Positions 1 to 8,350 of a DNA stretch of 32,322 nucleotides are shown one piece after another (within the stretch, counting starts at the first letter, position 1; each line of letters opens with the position of its first letter). The translations under genes were made by a program, and so were the position numbers. The notes beneath the pieces were generated by a model. It searched no databases. It saw only the letters and a program-made list of their open reading frames with translations, and had not been told where the DNA came from. Source of the DNA: Myxococcales bacterium (GTDB lineage: Bacteria > Myxococcota_A > UBA9160 > UBA4427); the NCBI GenBank assembly GCA_012959665.1, contig DUCT01000042.1:5813-38134 (forward strand). Reading direction: 5' to 3'.

Positions 1-422
1 GACAGCCCTGGCACCAGGACTCGTTCTATTTCCCCTTCGACCAAACGCCCCAGATCGGACTCTGGCTGGCCATCAGCGAAGCCACCCTGGAAAATGGCTG
101 CCTACGGGTGCTCGCCGGATCCCATCGGGAACCGGTCCACGAGCACATCCCTGATCGACGGCCGGGCGCCAACCTCGGCTACGTCGAAATCGTCGACCAC
201 GACATGTCCCAGGCCACTCCCGTGCTGATTCAGCCCGGTGATCTGCTGGTCTTTCATAGCCATCTCATGCACTGCTCGAGCGATAACCGGAGCCAGGGAA
301 TCCGGGCCGCCATGGTCTTCCACTGTGCGAAGTCCGGCACGCGAATCCAGACGCCAGTGGATGTACCGGTCAACGACTGGATGGCCCTGCCCCCGGCCCC
401 CGGCTTTTCGAAAGCGGACTGA
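1..422 (+). CDS. Phytanoyl-CoA dioxygenase family protein, C-terminal part
   Basis: The gene is cut at its 5' end by the window edge; frame 3 is open from base 3 to a TGA at 420-422. The family consists of Fe(II)/2-oxoglutarate-dependent oxygenases. Seen here are WHQDSFYF near the window start (the HxD iron-binding pair), then NGCLRVLAGSH, a typical PhyH stretch, and later FHSHLMHCSSDNRS, which holds the distal iron-binding His and a small-residue turn; RAAMVFH follows. About 140 residues are visible, roughly the C-terminal half of a usual 270-300 residue protein. The substrate cannot be told; bacterial members hydroxylate many small molecules. The next gene is convergent, 46 bases away. Confidence 0.85.
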   Translation, partial: QPWHQDSFYFPFDQTPQIGLWLAISEATLENGCLRVLAGSHREPVHEHIPDRRPGANLGYVEIVDHDMSQATPVLIQPGDLLVFHSHLMHCSSDNRSQGIRAAMVFHCAKSGTRIQTPVDVPVNDWMALPPAPGFSKAD

Positions 423-468
423 GAACGGTCCCACACCCCGGGCGGCCCTTTGGACCACTCCGGGATCC

Positions 469-1248
469 TTAGGAGGCGTCGCCCTGGCGACCCCGTGCCA
501 TGACACCCGCGCGCCGGGAGGCCACTTCCTCCGAACCCGTTGCCGCCGCCGAAGCCACTGCCCGGTCCTTTTCCATCGCTAGGGCTTGTCCCAGAGGCAT
601 GCGCAGGCCCTCATCGATCAAGCGCTTGTAGGCCTCCAAGACATCGGGCACGCAAGATGCCATGTCCTTGGCGAGTTCGCGGCAGGCCGGCAATAAATCG
701 CTCCCGGCCACAACCCGGTTCACCAAGCCCCAGTCCAGCGCCTGGGGGGCTCTAATGAAATTTCCGGAAAGGGAAATTTCCTTGGCACGAGCAACCCCGA
801 TCAGCCGCGGCAGCAATTGGCTGAGCCCCCAGCCAGGCAGAATGCCCACCCGGGCATGGGTATCGGCAAAGCTTGCATTCTCCGAAGCAATCAGCACATC
901 GCAGGCCAATGCCAACTCGAAACCGCCGGTAATGGCGTGGCCATTGATCGCCCCGATGATCGGACCTCGGAAATCCGCCATGGCGTCGGCGAGATCACTG
1001 GCCGCCGAGGCGGCCGTATCCCCCGTCGTACCCGCAGCCAGTTCCTTCAAGTCGTATCCCGCACAGAAAGCCCGTCCGGCACCCGTCACGATCACGACAC
1101 GGACCTCGGGATCGGCCTCCAATCGACGAAAGGCCGTGGCCAGGGCATCGCGCAACGCCCTCGACAAGGCGTTCATCGCTTGGGGGCGATTGAGAGTCAA
1201 CGTCGCAACGGAGCCCTCGCACTCTTCCAAAAGCGGCCGCTCAGGCAT
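469..1248 (-). CDS. Enoyl-CoA hydratase/isomerase (crotonase) family protein
   Basis: A 259-residue crotonase-fold protein, normal length for the family. Oxyanion-hole segments are visible as FCAGYDLKEL (near residue 61) and NGHAITGGFELALACD (near 102-117). The first catalytic Glu of classical hydratases is kept (E111 in GGFELA), but the second position, 20 residues on, is His131 in FADTHARVG, so simple hydration is uncertain. That pattern occurs in a large, poorly characterised subgroup. The start chosen is the ATG at 1248, preceded by GAGGTGGCG; a GTG at 1269 is possible. It overlaps the end of the upstream glycosyltransferase gene by 8 bases (ATGCCTGA), so the two are probably translationally coupled, although their functions are unrelated. 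Confidence 0.87.
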   Translation of the reverse strand: MPERPLLEECEGSVATLTLNRPQAMNALSRALRDALATAFRRLEADPEVRVVIVTGAGRAFCAGYDLKELAAGTTGDTAASAASDLADAMADFRGPIIGAINGHAITGGFELALACDVLIASENASFADTHARVGILPGWGLSQLLPRLIGVARAKEISLSGNFIRAPQALDWGLVNRVVAGSDLLPACRELAKDMASCVPDVLEAYKRLIDEGLRMPLGQALAMEKDRAVASAAATGSEEVASRRAGVMARGRQGDAS

Positions 1249-2257
1249 CGCCACCTCGGCTGTCGGCACCCGGGGACGAATTCGCCCTGCCCCGGTTTTT
1301 CTTGTCCGCCGAACGACCGCCGGTTTCGAGCCGGCGGAGCCGGTAGGAAACGTCCTCCAGCAGGTTGCGGCTGCCGTTGATGAGGTCGGCCACGATCCCC
1401 GTGAGTAGCATCTGAAAGCCCGCCAGCATGAGAATCGCCGCGAGAATCAACGATTGGACGTGAAGGGAATGGTGCTCGGTGAAGAGGAAAAAATAGACGA
1501 AGCGCAGGCCAAGGAAGACCCCCGCCGACATCACCAGACCGCCCACCGCAGCAAACACTTTCATCGCGCCATAGGACGAATACACACGCAGCATCACGCC
1601 GGCGGAGCGCGCGATGAACTCGCCGACGTTTGAAAAGAGCCGAGACTCCCTAAGCGACTCGTTGGTCCGAATGGGAACGCTGACCGTAGGAATCCGTCGA
1701 CGTCCCGCCTGGATGACGTGATCCACCGTGTGGTCGAATTCGGCGAACGTATTGATTCGCGATGCGGCTTCCCGGGAATACGCCTTGAAGCCGCTGGCGA
1801 CGTCGGGGACATGCAGGTTGGCCAACCGGCTCACCGTACGACTGCCCAGCTTCTGGAGCCGTCTCTTGGTGGGCGAAAAATGACTTATCTCTCCCGGCCG
1901 TCGGTCTCCAATGACCAGTTCGGCTCGGCCCTCCATGATCGGGCGTATGAGCTTCGCAATGTCTTCGCCGCAATATTGATTATCGCCATCTGTATTGACG
2001 ATGATGTCCGCATCTTGCTGCAAGCAATAGTCCATACCCGCAGCAAAGGCGTGACCGAGCCCGCGATTAGAAGCAAAGCGCACCACGTGTTGCACGCCGT
2101 GCTCACGCGCCACTTCAGCCGTTCGGTCGGTACTTCCGTCGTCGACCACGAGGATCTCGATGCAATCGATTCCTTCGAGGCTCCGGGGGATCGCCTGCAG
2201 GGTTGCGGGAAGAGTCGCCTCTTCGTCGAGACACGGAATCTGAATCATCAATTTCAT
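1241..2257 (-). CDS. Family 2 glycosyltransferase with C-terminal membrane segments
   Basis: A 338-residue GT-A glycosyltransferase of the dolichol/polyprenyl-phosphate sugar synthase type. The N-terminus starts directly with the beta strand MKLMIQIPCLDEE; VVDDGSTDRT (about 39-48) and NTDGDNQY (about 89-96, the DxD metal/nucleotide-sugar site) follow. GDRRPGE and the ASGFKAYSREAA segment are also family-typical. Two hydrophobic stretches near residues 230-290 (MKVFAAVGGLVMSAGVFLG and SLILAAILMLAGFQMLL) should anchor it in the inner membrane, and the tail is basic. It probably moves a sugar from a nucleotide donor to a lipid carrier for envelope glycan synthesis. ATG 2257 is preferred over an upstream TTG at 2263. 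Confidence 0.88.
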   Translation of the reverse strand: MKLMIQIPCLDEEATLPATLQAIPRSLEGIDCIEILVVDDGSTDRTAEVAREHGVQHVVRFASNRGLGHAFAAGMDYCLQQDADIIVNTDGDNQYCGEDIAKLIRPIMEGRAELVIGDRRPGEISHFSPTKRRLQKLGSRTVSRLANLHVPDVASGFKAYSREAASRINTFAEFDHTVDHVIQAGRRRIPTVSVPIRTNESLRESRLFSNVGEFIARSAGVMLRVYSSYGAMKVFAAVGGLVMSAGVFLGLRFVYFFLFTEHHSLHVQSLILAAILMLAGFQMLLTGIVADLINGSRNLLEDVSYRLRRLETGGRSADKKNRGRANSSPGADSRGGDA

Positions 2258-2506
2258 GTTCAACCCCCCAGGCCCGTTCGGCCTTGGGCTGAGAATACGT
2301 AATTTTTCGGGTTTCGCGGCCGCTTGCCTCCAACACCCTCGTTCGAGACGGGCTTTACTCCAAAAAATCGATTCTTTAACTCTACTGAGCCGCTACGGGG
2401 CGATTCCTTCCGCTTCCAAGATCAATTCGGGGTTCAGTCCTGCGGGCTCGCGACCGATTCTCCTAGACCGGCCCGCTCTTGGCCGCTGACTCAAAGGGGA
2501 TTTCAC
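2258..2506. promoter_or_regulatory. Divergent intergenic region between glycosyltransferase and barrel gene
   Basis: 249 bases between two divergent start codons, so promoters for both genes should lie here. It is more AT-rich than its surroundings around 2295-2305 and 2360-2380. I cannot fix convincing -35/-10 boxes. The only clear signal is the ribosome binding site AAGGGGA at 2494-2500, six bases before the ATG at 2507. An open frame upstream of 2507 shows no protein-like content. Confidence 0.35.
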
Positions 2507-3172
2507 ATGCGCATTTCTTTCAACTCTTTTCGCGCCCGAATAGCCGGTTTTCTGCTTCTGCTCGCCATGGCAACACCGGCCCAAGCCGCAGATTTCAGCG
2601 ACCGCGGTGTCTACCTCGGCGTGACGGGCGTCTACACCGCCAGCCTATTCCAGGAAGAAGTTCTCAGCTATGGCGGCCTGCCAGCGAGCGTCGCCAAGGT
2701 CAGCGACTCCGCGGGCGTCAGCGCCCGCCTGGGTTACCGGGCGATGAGTTGGATCGCCCTCGAAATTCAATACGAGTGGCTGGATACCGTGAACTTCAGC
2801 AATGCGGCCCAGGGCAAGTTTGCCGAGTACAACCCCCAGACCGTGACCGCCAACGTCAAACTCTTTCTGCCCTCGGGTGCGCTGCAGCCCTACCTCCTGG
2901 CCGGAGCCGGCATCGGCTTCTGGGAACTCGATACCCTGGCTTTGGGATCGGGACCGGGAGCGGTTCCCGCGCAGCATTCTTCGGGCAAGGGCTTCACCGG
3001 GCGGGCCGGTCTCGGGTTGAACTTCCACCTCAGCGACCACTTCGCCCTGAATGCCGAGGCCGTGGCCGTCCTGAACACAACCGCCCTGGACCCCACCGAA
3101 ACCCAACTCGATCAGGCTCTCGGCAACCTCTATTATTTCTCCTTTGGCGCCGGGCTCAGCTACCGGTTTTAG
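2507..3172 (+). CDS. Small outer-membrane beta-barrel protein (OmpA/OmpW-like porin fold)
   Basis: 221 residues. The start at ATG 2507 has a good ribosome binding site (AAGGGGA) and gives a signal peptide: a basic start, then AGFLLLLAMATPAQAA with cleavage near residue 28. The mature part has alternating aromatic/polar strands typical of an eight-stranded barrel: GVYLGVTGVYTASLF, SARLGYRAMSWIALEIQYEW, VTANVKLFLP, LQPYLLAGAGIGFW, FTGRAGLGLNFHLSDHFALN, and a C-terminal YYFSFGAGLSYRF ending in Phe as BAM substrates do. It should sit in the outer membrane; its function is unknown. It lies 149 bases before a second predicted outer-membrane protein on the same strand. Confidence 0.85.
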   Translation: MRISFNSFRARIAGFLLLLAMATPAQAADFSDRGVYLGVTGVYTASLFQEEVLSYGGLPASVAKVSDSAGVSARLGYRAMSWIALEIQYEWLDTVNFSNAAQGKFAEYNPQTVTANVKLFLPSGALQPYLLAGAGIGFWELDTLALGSGPGAVPAQHSSGKGFTGRAGLGLNFHLSDHFALNAEAVAVLNTTALDPTETQLDQALGNLYYFSFGAGLSYRF

Positions 3173-3321
3173 TATTCGCCGCCGATCCGGCGCGCTCAGT
3201 GGCGTGACCGAGGCCCAGTGAGGGCCCCACTCATCCGGCCAAGGGGGCAGAGTCCCGGGCAGCGAAAAGTCCCGGGCTTCTCCCGCTCCCGCCTTCATCC
3301 GAGTATCCTCGTCCCAGCAGT

Positions 3322-4845
3322 ATGAAGCCTCTCATTCAAAGGCCGTGGCCACTTGGGATATATCTTCTCCTGGGATTTCTTGCGCTCTGCGCTCCGGTAC
3401 GCGCGAGCCACGATTTGCTAGAACCGAATCCCGAGGCGTCCGCCGAGGGATTGGACCAGGCCTTCGAAGCTCTGGAATCCGGCGACTGGCATGACGCAGC
3501 CCGGATCTTCAACGATCTCAACGCGCAATTTCCAGACGAACCCGAACTGCTCTACTACGTCGGCGTGGCGGCGGCCAGCAGCGGCGATGACCTTGCCGCG
3601 GTGTCTGCGTTCGCCGAAGCAGCCGCCCTGGATCCGCAACTCGATTGGGTCCAGGCCGACCTCGGAATCAGCCTCTATCGCCTGGGCGAGTTCAGTCTCG
3701 CCGAAGAGCATCTTCTCGAAGCCCTGCTCCAGGGTCCCGAAGATGCCGACGTATTGTTGCACCTGGGCCTCATCGACCTGGAAAACGGACACTACGAGCG
3801 CGGCGAGCGAATGCTCGAAGAAAGTGCCGCCCTCGATCCTGGAGTCGCCGCCCTCGCCTTCTACCACGCCGCGAACTACGAACTCGACCGCGACAACCTC
3901 GACGCGGCCATGGGCTTCCTGGAGCGAGCGGCCCTGGCAGTTGGGCCCGCGGACTGGAAGGTCGCTTCGGCCCAACTCCTGGGCGCCCTGGCCCAAAGTG
4001 AGACAAGCGAACCCCGCATTCAGCTACGCGCGGCGGTGGGGATCGAGAACGACGACAATTTGACGGTCAGCGAACAGGACCTGAGCACGGGGATCGGAGA
4101 TTTCGCCGGCACCCTGGAAGCCGGCATCGAAGCCCGAGTCCTCCAAAGCGGGCTCCTGGGAATTTCCGTGGGATACGATTTCTTCCAGAGCCTCCACCAG
4201 GACCTGGAGGAGTTCGACCTCCAGAGCAACGAGACCCATATCGAGTTCTATGGTTTCCTCGATGCACTGCAACCGGTCCTCGCCTACGCGTATCGCCGGG
4301 AGAGCTACGGCGGCGCCGACTACCTGGCTTCGCACATCGTGGATCTTGACCTCACCTTGTGCCTCTGGCGGCACACCTGCGGGCTCTTGGGCGGCGAATT
4401 CGAGCACCGCCGTTTCGACCCGACACCCGAAAGAGATTCGGACCGCTATTCCCTCCTTGTGGGGCAACAGACTTTCCTCTGGAAAGGCCTGGCTGCTTTC
4501 TCGCTCACCTGGGAACCCCAATGGCAGGACGCGACGGGCGACGCCTTCAACTACCAGGCGCAGATCGTTCGCGGGGGGATGACATTTTTCCTGGACAGTT
4601 GGCTGAAGGGACTTCTGGTGGGGGCCTCCTACGAGTTCGAGTCCCGGGACTACGACAGCGTCGACGGTTCCCAGGGATTCGTCCGACAAGACGAGCGGCA
4701 TGTCATCTGGGCCGGGGCGGCTCTCCCCCTCTTCGGCCCCACCCAAGCCTCCCTGGACTACATCCGAATCGAATCACGATCGAATATCCAGGTGCTCAAC
4801 TACGATGAAAATATCGTGAGCTTCAAGCTGTGGGTCTGGCGATAA
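3322..4845 (+). CDS. TPR-repeat protein with C-terminal outer-membrane beta-barrel
   Basis: 507 residues. An N-terminal signal peptide (GIYLLLGFLALCAPVRAS, cleavage near 29) precedes about five TPR units (roughly 40-230; for example LDQAFEALESGDWHDAARIF, LYYVGVAAASSGDDLAAVSA, LGISLYRLGEFSLAEEHL, LGLIDLENGHYERGERML). From about residue 235 the sequence becomes amphipathic strands (IQLRAAVGIENDDNLTVSE, GLLGISVGYDFFQSLHQ, LLVGASYEFESRDYDS) with a charged aromatic end (FKLWVWR). A periplasmic TPR domain plus an outer-membrane barrel recalls Slam-type lipoprotein translocators and related tetratricopeptide/barrel proteins. I infer that shape only, not the substrate. No strong ribosome binding site is visible before ATG 3322. 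Confidence 0.8.
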   Translation: MKPLIQRPWPLGIYLLLGFLALCAPVRASHDLLEPNPEASAEGLDQAFEALESGDWHDAARIFNDLNAQFPDEPELLYYVGVAAASSGDDLAAVSAFAEAAALDPQLDWVQADLGISLYRLGEFSLAEEHLLEALLQGPEDADVLLHLGLIDLENGHYERGERMLEESAALDPGVAALAFYHAANYELDRDNLDAAMGFLERAALAVGPADWKVASAQLLGALAQSETSEPRIQLRAAVGIENDDNLTVSEQDLSTGIGDFAGTLEAGIEARVLQSGLLGISVGYDFFQSLHQDLEEFDLQSNETHIEFYGFLDALQPVLAYAYRRESYGGADYLASHIVDLDLTLCLWRHTCGLLGGEFEHRRFDPTPERDSDRYSLLVGQQTFLWKGLAAFSLTWEPQWQDATGDAFNYQAQIVRGGMTFFLDSWLKGLLVGASYEFESRDYDSVDGSQGFVRQDERHVIWAGAALPLFGPTQASLDYIRIESRSNIQVLNYDENIVSFKLWVWR

Positions 4846-4869
4846 TTTTTCAGGAAGGCCGGATTCTTA

Positions 4870-4935
4870 GAACTCTTCCTTTGAACTCTTCCCTGGAACT
4901 TTTCCCTGAGCACTCTTCCTTAGAACTCTTCTTTG
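4870..4935. repeat. Five 13-14 bp tandem repeats over the SDR stop codon
   Basis: Five adjacent degenerate copies begin at 4870, 4883, 4896, 4910 and 4923 (13, 13, 14, 13 and 13 bases), consensus GAACTCTTCCYTK. They fill the junction of two convergent genes. The last copy encodes the final residues of the minus-strand dehydrogenase (KEEF), and its TAA stop (4920-4922) sits on the boundary with the next copy. The array starts 24 bases past the stop of the TPR-barrel gene. No terminator hairpin is formed. Confidence 0.9.
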
Positions 4936-5663
4936 AAGGGGCGGAGATCGAGTTCCTGGCTCCAGGCCGAGGGATGCTGGGTATGGAGCATCCAGAATGC
5001 ATCGGCGATGGCGTCGATATTGAGCATGCCCTGCTCCCCTCTTGCTTCCTTCAATTGGGGGAAGCGTCCATTGACCTGATCGCCATCGATCACGCCATCA
5101 ATGATGACGTGGCCGACGTGGAGTCCGCGGGGGCCGAATTCCCGCGCCATCCCCTGGGCGACGGATCGAAGGGCCGACTTGGCCGAAGCAAAGGCGGTGA
5201 ATGGGGGTCGAGCCCGAACCGACGCGGTGGCTCCGGTAAAGAGAATCGTCCCAGACCCCTGGTCGAGCATTCGTCGGGCGGACTCCCGGCCGACAATAAA
5301 GCCTCCGAAGCAGCAGAGTCGCCACAGGTTTTCGAAGAACTCATCGGTCATATCGAGCAGGGAGCTGAACTGGTTGTTACCGACGTTGTAGGCCACCAGG
5401 TCTAGACGGCCGCCTTCCTCGATAGCCCTGTCGATCAGGGCAACCACCTCGGCGCTCTCGGTCGCGTCGCAGGGAACCGCGGTCGCCCGCCCTCCGCTGG
5501 CCTCGATTTCCTCGACCACCGCCTCGAGCCGTTCCGGTGTCCGGCCGGCCACAAACGTGTGGAGTCCCTCCCTCGCAAAGCGGCGAGCCAGAGCAGCCCC
5601 CAGCCCCTGCTTGGCCCCCACACCCACAACCACCGCAACTTGGCCCTTCTCATTCGATCCCAT
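4920..5663 (-). CDS. Short-chain dehydrogenase/reductase family protein, atypical active site
   Basis: 247 residues with a Rossmann fold. The cofactor loop GVGAKQGLG (14-22) fits GxGxxxGxG, and AGRTPERLE follows the second strand. The canonical YxxxK reads F158-A-S-A-K162 (FTAFASAK), so the catalytic Tyr is Phe; the codon is TTT, one base from TAT. The usual Ser about 13 residues earlier is not evident either (TGATASVR). The remainder (REFGPRGLHVGHVIIDGVIDGD) matches a recognisable divergent SDR subgroup, so the loss may be ancient. The start at ATG 5663 follows AGGAGGAG; an open upstream extension is probably not translated. It could be a reductase with other acid/base groups or a non-catalytic binding protein. 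Confidence 0.85.
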   Translation of the reverse strand: MGSNEKGQVAVVVGVGAKQGLGAALARRFAREGLHTFVAGRTPERLEAVVEEIEASGGRATAVPCDATESAEVVALIDRAIEEGGRLDLVAYNVGNNQFSSLLDMTDEFFENLWRLCCFGGFIVGRESARRMLDQGSGTILFTGATASVRARPPFTAFASAKSALRSVAQGMAREFGPRGLHVGHVIIDGVIDGDQVNGRFPQLKEARGEQGMLNIDAIADAFWMLHTQHPSAWSQELDLRPFKEEF

Positions 5664-5920
5664 GGATTTGATTCTCCTCCTAATCCCATGCGCGCGTCGC
5701 TGCCTGGAAGCGTTCTGCCACCCTGATCGCGTCGCCCCCTGCGGTCTTCTACCCCCGTCAGCCCTTGTAAGGAGGAGGCTAGCAGTTGGCATTCTTGATG
5801 AGGAAAATCGGCAATTTAGGGATATTCCCCAGTAATAGATGGGTATTCACTTCAGCGGAAATAGGGATCGGACGATACGTTCAACACGCACGGTTCTGAG
5901 TTTCACAGAGGGAGAGACCA
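5664..5920. promoter_or_regulatory. Divergent SDR/pilin intergenic region with candidate pilin promoter
   Basis: 257 bases between divergent starts. A weak sigma70-like pair is TTGATG (5795-5800) and TAGGGA (5817-5822) with a 16-base spacer, on the pilin side. A short palindrome GGGA-TAT-TCCC (5819-5829) overlaps the -10 and could be an operator. The SDR ribosome binding site AGGAGGAG lies just upstream of 5663 on the minus strand. The promoter call rests on resemblance only. Confidence 0.25.
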
Positions 5921-6463
5921 ATGCCTCGAAAAAATTCCGGGTTTACGCTCATCGAGTTGATGATCGTCGTTGTGATTATTGGCATCCTCGCAGCGACTGC
6001 GATTCCGGGCTATCAGAAGTTTCAATTGCGCAGCAAAACCAGCGAGGCCAAAGTCAATCTCGCATCGATCAGGACCGCCGAGTTGACCTACTCGGCAGAG
6101 TTCGGCCAATTCATCGAGGCCGATGCCTCTCCTGCCGGCCTAGGCGGCCCGCAATCCCGAAGTTTCGTCGACGAGGGCGACCCAGGGGAAAATTTCATGG
6201 CCTTGGGATGGGAACCCGAAGGGCGAATCTATTTCCAGTACGAAGTATCCGCGGACACGGATGCGTTCTCCGCGGCGGCCCGTGCCAATCTGGATGGCGA
6301 CTTGGTTCCCCAGATTTGGGGCTACGTGCAGCCCGCGGCCGATGGCGACACCGAGGATATCCCGTTCGACTGCGATGGTCTCTACAACCCGCAATCGCAA
6401 CAACGAGACCTGACCAATTCCATTGGTCGCTGCGAATCTTCCCACGGCCAGACTGTCTTCTAA
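5921..6463 (+). CDS. Type IV pilin-like protein (prepilin)
   Basis: 180 residues. A short basic leader ends in KNSG, followed by [18 protein letters not shown]: a prepilin peptidase site between Gly7 and Phe8, with the conserved Glu12 (Glu5 of the mature protein) and a hydrophobic N-terminal helix. The globular part has a Cys pair (C151 and C171) that could close the C-terminal D-region loop of PilA-type pilins. The start is supported by GAGGGAGAG just upstream. No other pilus assembly genes are in the window, so the pilin must use machinery encoded elsewhere. Major pilin, minor pilin and type II secretion pseudopilin are all possible; the Cys loop and length favour a pilin. Confidence 0.9.
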   Translation: MPRKNSGFTLIELMIVVVIIGILAATAIPGYQKFQLRSKTSEAKVNLASIRTAELTYSAEFGQFIEADASPAGLGGPQSRSFVDEGDPGENFMALGWEPEGRIYFQYEVSADTDAFSAAARANLDGDLVPQIWGYVQPAADGDTEDIPFDCDGLYNPQSQQRDLTNSIGRCESSHGQTVF

Positions 6464-6499
6464 CCAAGGCATTTAACCAAGGCATTCGACCAAGTCTAG
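6461..6499. repeat. 13 bp tandem repeat starting at the pilin stop codon
   Basis: TAACCAAGGCATT occurs twice without mismatch at 6461-6473 and 6474-6486, followed by a degenerate third copy at 6487-6499 (CGACCAAGTCTAG). The first three bases are the pilin stop codon, so the unit carries its own TAA. The 13-base period moves the second TAA into another frame. Confidence 0.93.
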
Positions 6500-6521
6500 C
6501 CTCACAATCCCGCCGATTTAT

Positions 6522-7799
6522 TCAGCGGTTGACGAGGTAGAGACTCAGCGCCGGCCAGTACGTGATCAGCAGCACGGTAGCCAGCAGGATCACGAAGAAC
6601 GGGACCGTTGCCCGGTAGACCTCGAGAACCGGTCGCTCAAAGCGATAGCTCGCGATGAAGAGGTTCATTCCCACGGGCGGCGTGATATAGCCAATCTGCA
6701 TATTGGCCAGGAATATGATTCCCAGGTGCACGGGGTCGATCCCGTATCCGATCGCGATCGGAAGGATGATCGGAACAATGATCACCAGGGCGGAAAAAAT
6801 ATCCAATATCATTCCAAGGGCCAGCAAAAATACATTCAATAGAATCAGGAACGTCAGCTTACTGTCGATCTGCGAGCGAACCGCGTCGAATAGCCGGGTG
6901 GGTACCTCGGTATCGATGAGGTAGTTGGTTGAGGCGAGAGAAACCCCGAGGATGATCAGGATTGCGCCCACAAGAACCATGGACTCCCGCATGATGCCGG
7001 GAAGCTCGGCCAGGGAAATCTCCCGACGAATCACCACCGTGACGATGAGGACGTAAAGAGAGGTCACTGCGGCCGCTTCGGACAGGGCGAAATAACCACC
7101 GTAGATTCCGCCCAACACGACGACGGGCAGCGGGATTTCCCACGCCGCTTCGCGCACCGCTCCACAGGCTTCGGACCAGGAGAACTCCTTGTTCGTCTCA
7201 ACAATACCTCGAGCCCGCCACATGCTGTACGCGCCCAAAAGAGTCACCATCAGAAGCCCTGGGAGCAGACCCGCGGCAAAGAGGTCATCGATCCGGACGG
7301 CCTGATCGAGATTCATCTGCTGGGCAACCACTCCATAAAGAATCAACGGAAGGGCCGGAGCAAAGAGCAGACCCAGACTTCCCGAAGTCGTGATCAAGCC
7401 CAGACTAAAATTCTCGGGATACCGCGCCTCACGCAATGCGGGGTACAGAAGCGCACCCAAGGCGACGATCGTGACACCCGAAGCTCCCGTGAACGCGGTA
7501 AAAAGTGCGCAGGCCACCAGAGAAACGATCGCCAGGCCCCCGCTGAGCCAGCCCAGCAGAGCCTGGGTGAGACGCACCAGTCGCGCCGGCGCGCCACTTT
7601 CGCCGAGCAGGTAACCGGCGAAGGTGAAGAGGGGAATCGCCAGCAGGACAGGGGTCTCCGCCAACCGATAGATCTCTATCCCGATGACCTGGAGGTCGAC
7701 CTCTTCCGCCGCGAAGCCATACATTGCACTCGCGGCGATCACCGCGAAAAGGGGTGCCCCCGCCAGGGCGAGGAGCGCGAGCAGAATCATCGAGATCAC
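6522..7799 (-). CDS. TRAP transporter large permease (DctM/TatM)
   Basis: 425 residues, about 12 membrane segments, of the DctM family that forms the sodium-driven permease of TRAP transporters. Family stretches seen are LLAIPLFTFAGYLLGESGAP, TAFTGASGVTIVALGALLYPALREARYPENFSLGLITTSGSLG (parts), IVVPIILPIAIGYGIDPVHLG and ANMQIGYITPPVGMNLFIAS. It is the last gene of a four-gene operon. A GTG start at 7799 overlaps the stop of the small permease gene as GTGA, so coupling is likely; an ATG nine bases in is the alternative. The substrate is not readable from the permease. Confidence 0.93.
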   Translation of the reverse strand: MISMILLALLALAGAPLFAVIAASAMYGFAAEEVDLQVIGIEIYRLAETPVLLAIPLFTFAGYLLGESGAPARLVRLTQALLGWLSGGLAIVSLVACALFTAFTGASGVTIVALGALLYPALREARYPENFSLGLITTSGSLGLLFAPALPLILYGVVAQQMNLDQAVRIDDLFAAGLLPGLLMVTLLGAYSMWRARGIVETNKEFSWSEACGAVREAAWEIPLPVVVLGGIYGGYFALSEAAAVTSLYVLIVTVVIRREISLAELPGIMRESMVLVGAILIILGVSLASTNYLIDTEVPTRLFDAVRSQIDSKLTFLILLNVFLLALGMILDIFSALVIIVPIILPIAIGYGIDPVHLGIIFLANMQIGYITPPVGMNLFIASYRFERPVLEVYRATVPFFVILLATVLLITYWPALSLYLVNR

Positions 7800-8350
7800 G
7801 CTGGGCCTCCGCCGCTCGCACGGGAAGCAGGGTCGTTACGCCCTCGGCGCTTCGAGAGCAGCCACCTCGCCCGGGCCCAGGCGCGAAGCCCGTAGCGAAT
7901 CGCAATCAGACCGAACGCCACAGGAATCACGCTCTCGAACATCCAGGCGGGGATTCCAGAAAAGGCCGTGCTCTCGAATTTCCACTCGTCGGCGACAAAG
8001 CGCCCCGAGTGCCAGGCGACCATCCCCGCGACTCCGGCGGTGAAGGCGCTTGTGACCAGTCCGAGCACCGGGGCCAGGGTCTCGGGGAGAATTTTCGAAG
8101 CGGCATCGATCCCGATATGACGGTCCGAGCGGCTCGCGGCGACCGCGCCCATGAGCCCCACCCAGAGCAGAAGGACCCGCAGCAAAGGGTCCACCCAGCC
8201 GATGCCCGCATCGAAAAAATTCCGCAGAAAGATCTGGAGGGGAGCCAGTACAACCATCGCTCCCAGAAGCAGGGCAAGGAAGACGTCCTCGAGCCGGTGA
8301 AGCCCCCGTAATATCTGGCCTGGCTCGGTTTCGTCCCGGAACTCGCTCAT
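7796..8350 (-). CDS. TRAP transporter small permease (DctQ/TatQ)
   Basis: 184 residues with four hydrophobic segments; the central motif LLRVLLLWVGLMGAVAASRSDRHIGID is typical of DctQ (LLxWxxxxGAxxAxRxxxHIxxD). It pairs with the large permease in the inner membrane. The start is ATG 8350, overlapping the stop of the binding-protein gene as ATGA. A longer open frame to 8473 overlaps the upstream gene by 120 bases and is rejected. The C-terminal tail is basic and probably cytoplasmic. Confidence 0.9.
   Translation of the reverse strand: MSEFRDETEPGQILRGLHRLEDVFLALLLGAMVVLAPLQIFLRNFFDAGIGWVDPLLRVLLLWVGLMGAVAASRSDRHIGIDAASKILPETLAPVLGLVTSAFTAGVAGMVAWHSGRFVADEWKFESTAFSGIPAWMFESVIPVAFGLIAIRYGLRAWARARWLLSKRRGRNDPASRASGGGPA

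Noticed and set aside
662-1408. Plus-strand open frame opposite the enoyl-CoA hydratase
   Set aside because: Spans the end of one real gene and most of another on the opposite strand, and contains no recognisable motif.
5793-5830. Sigma54 promoter for the pilin gene
   Set aside because: TTGGCATTCTTGATGAG resembles the GG element, but the GC element at the fixed 10-base distance is absent.
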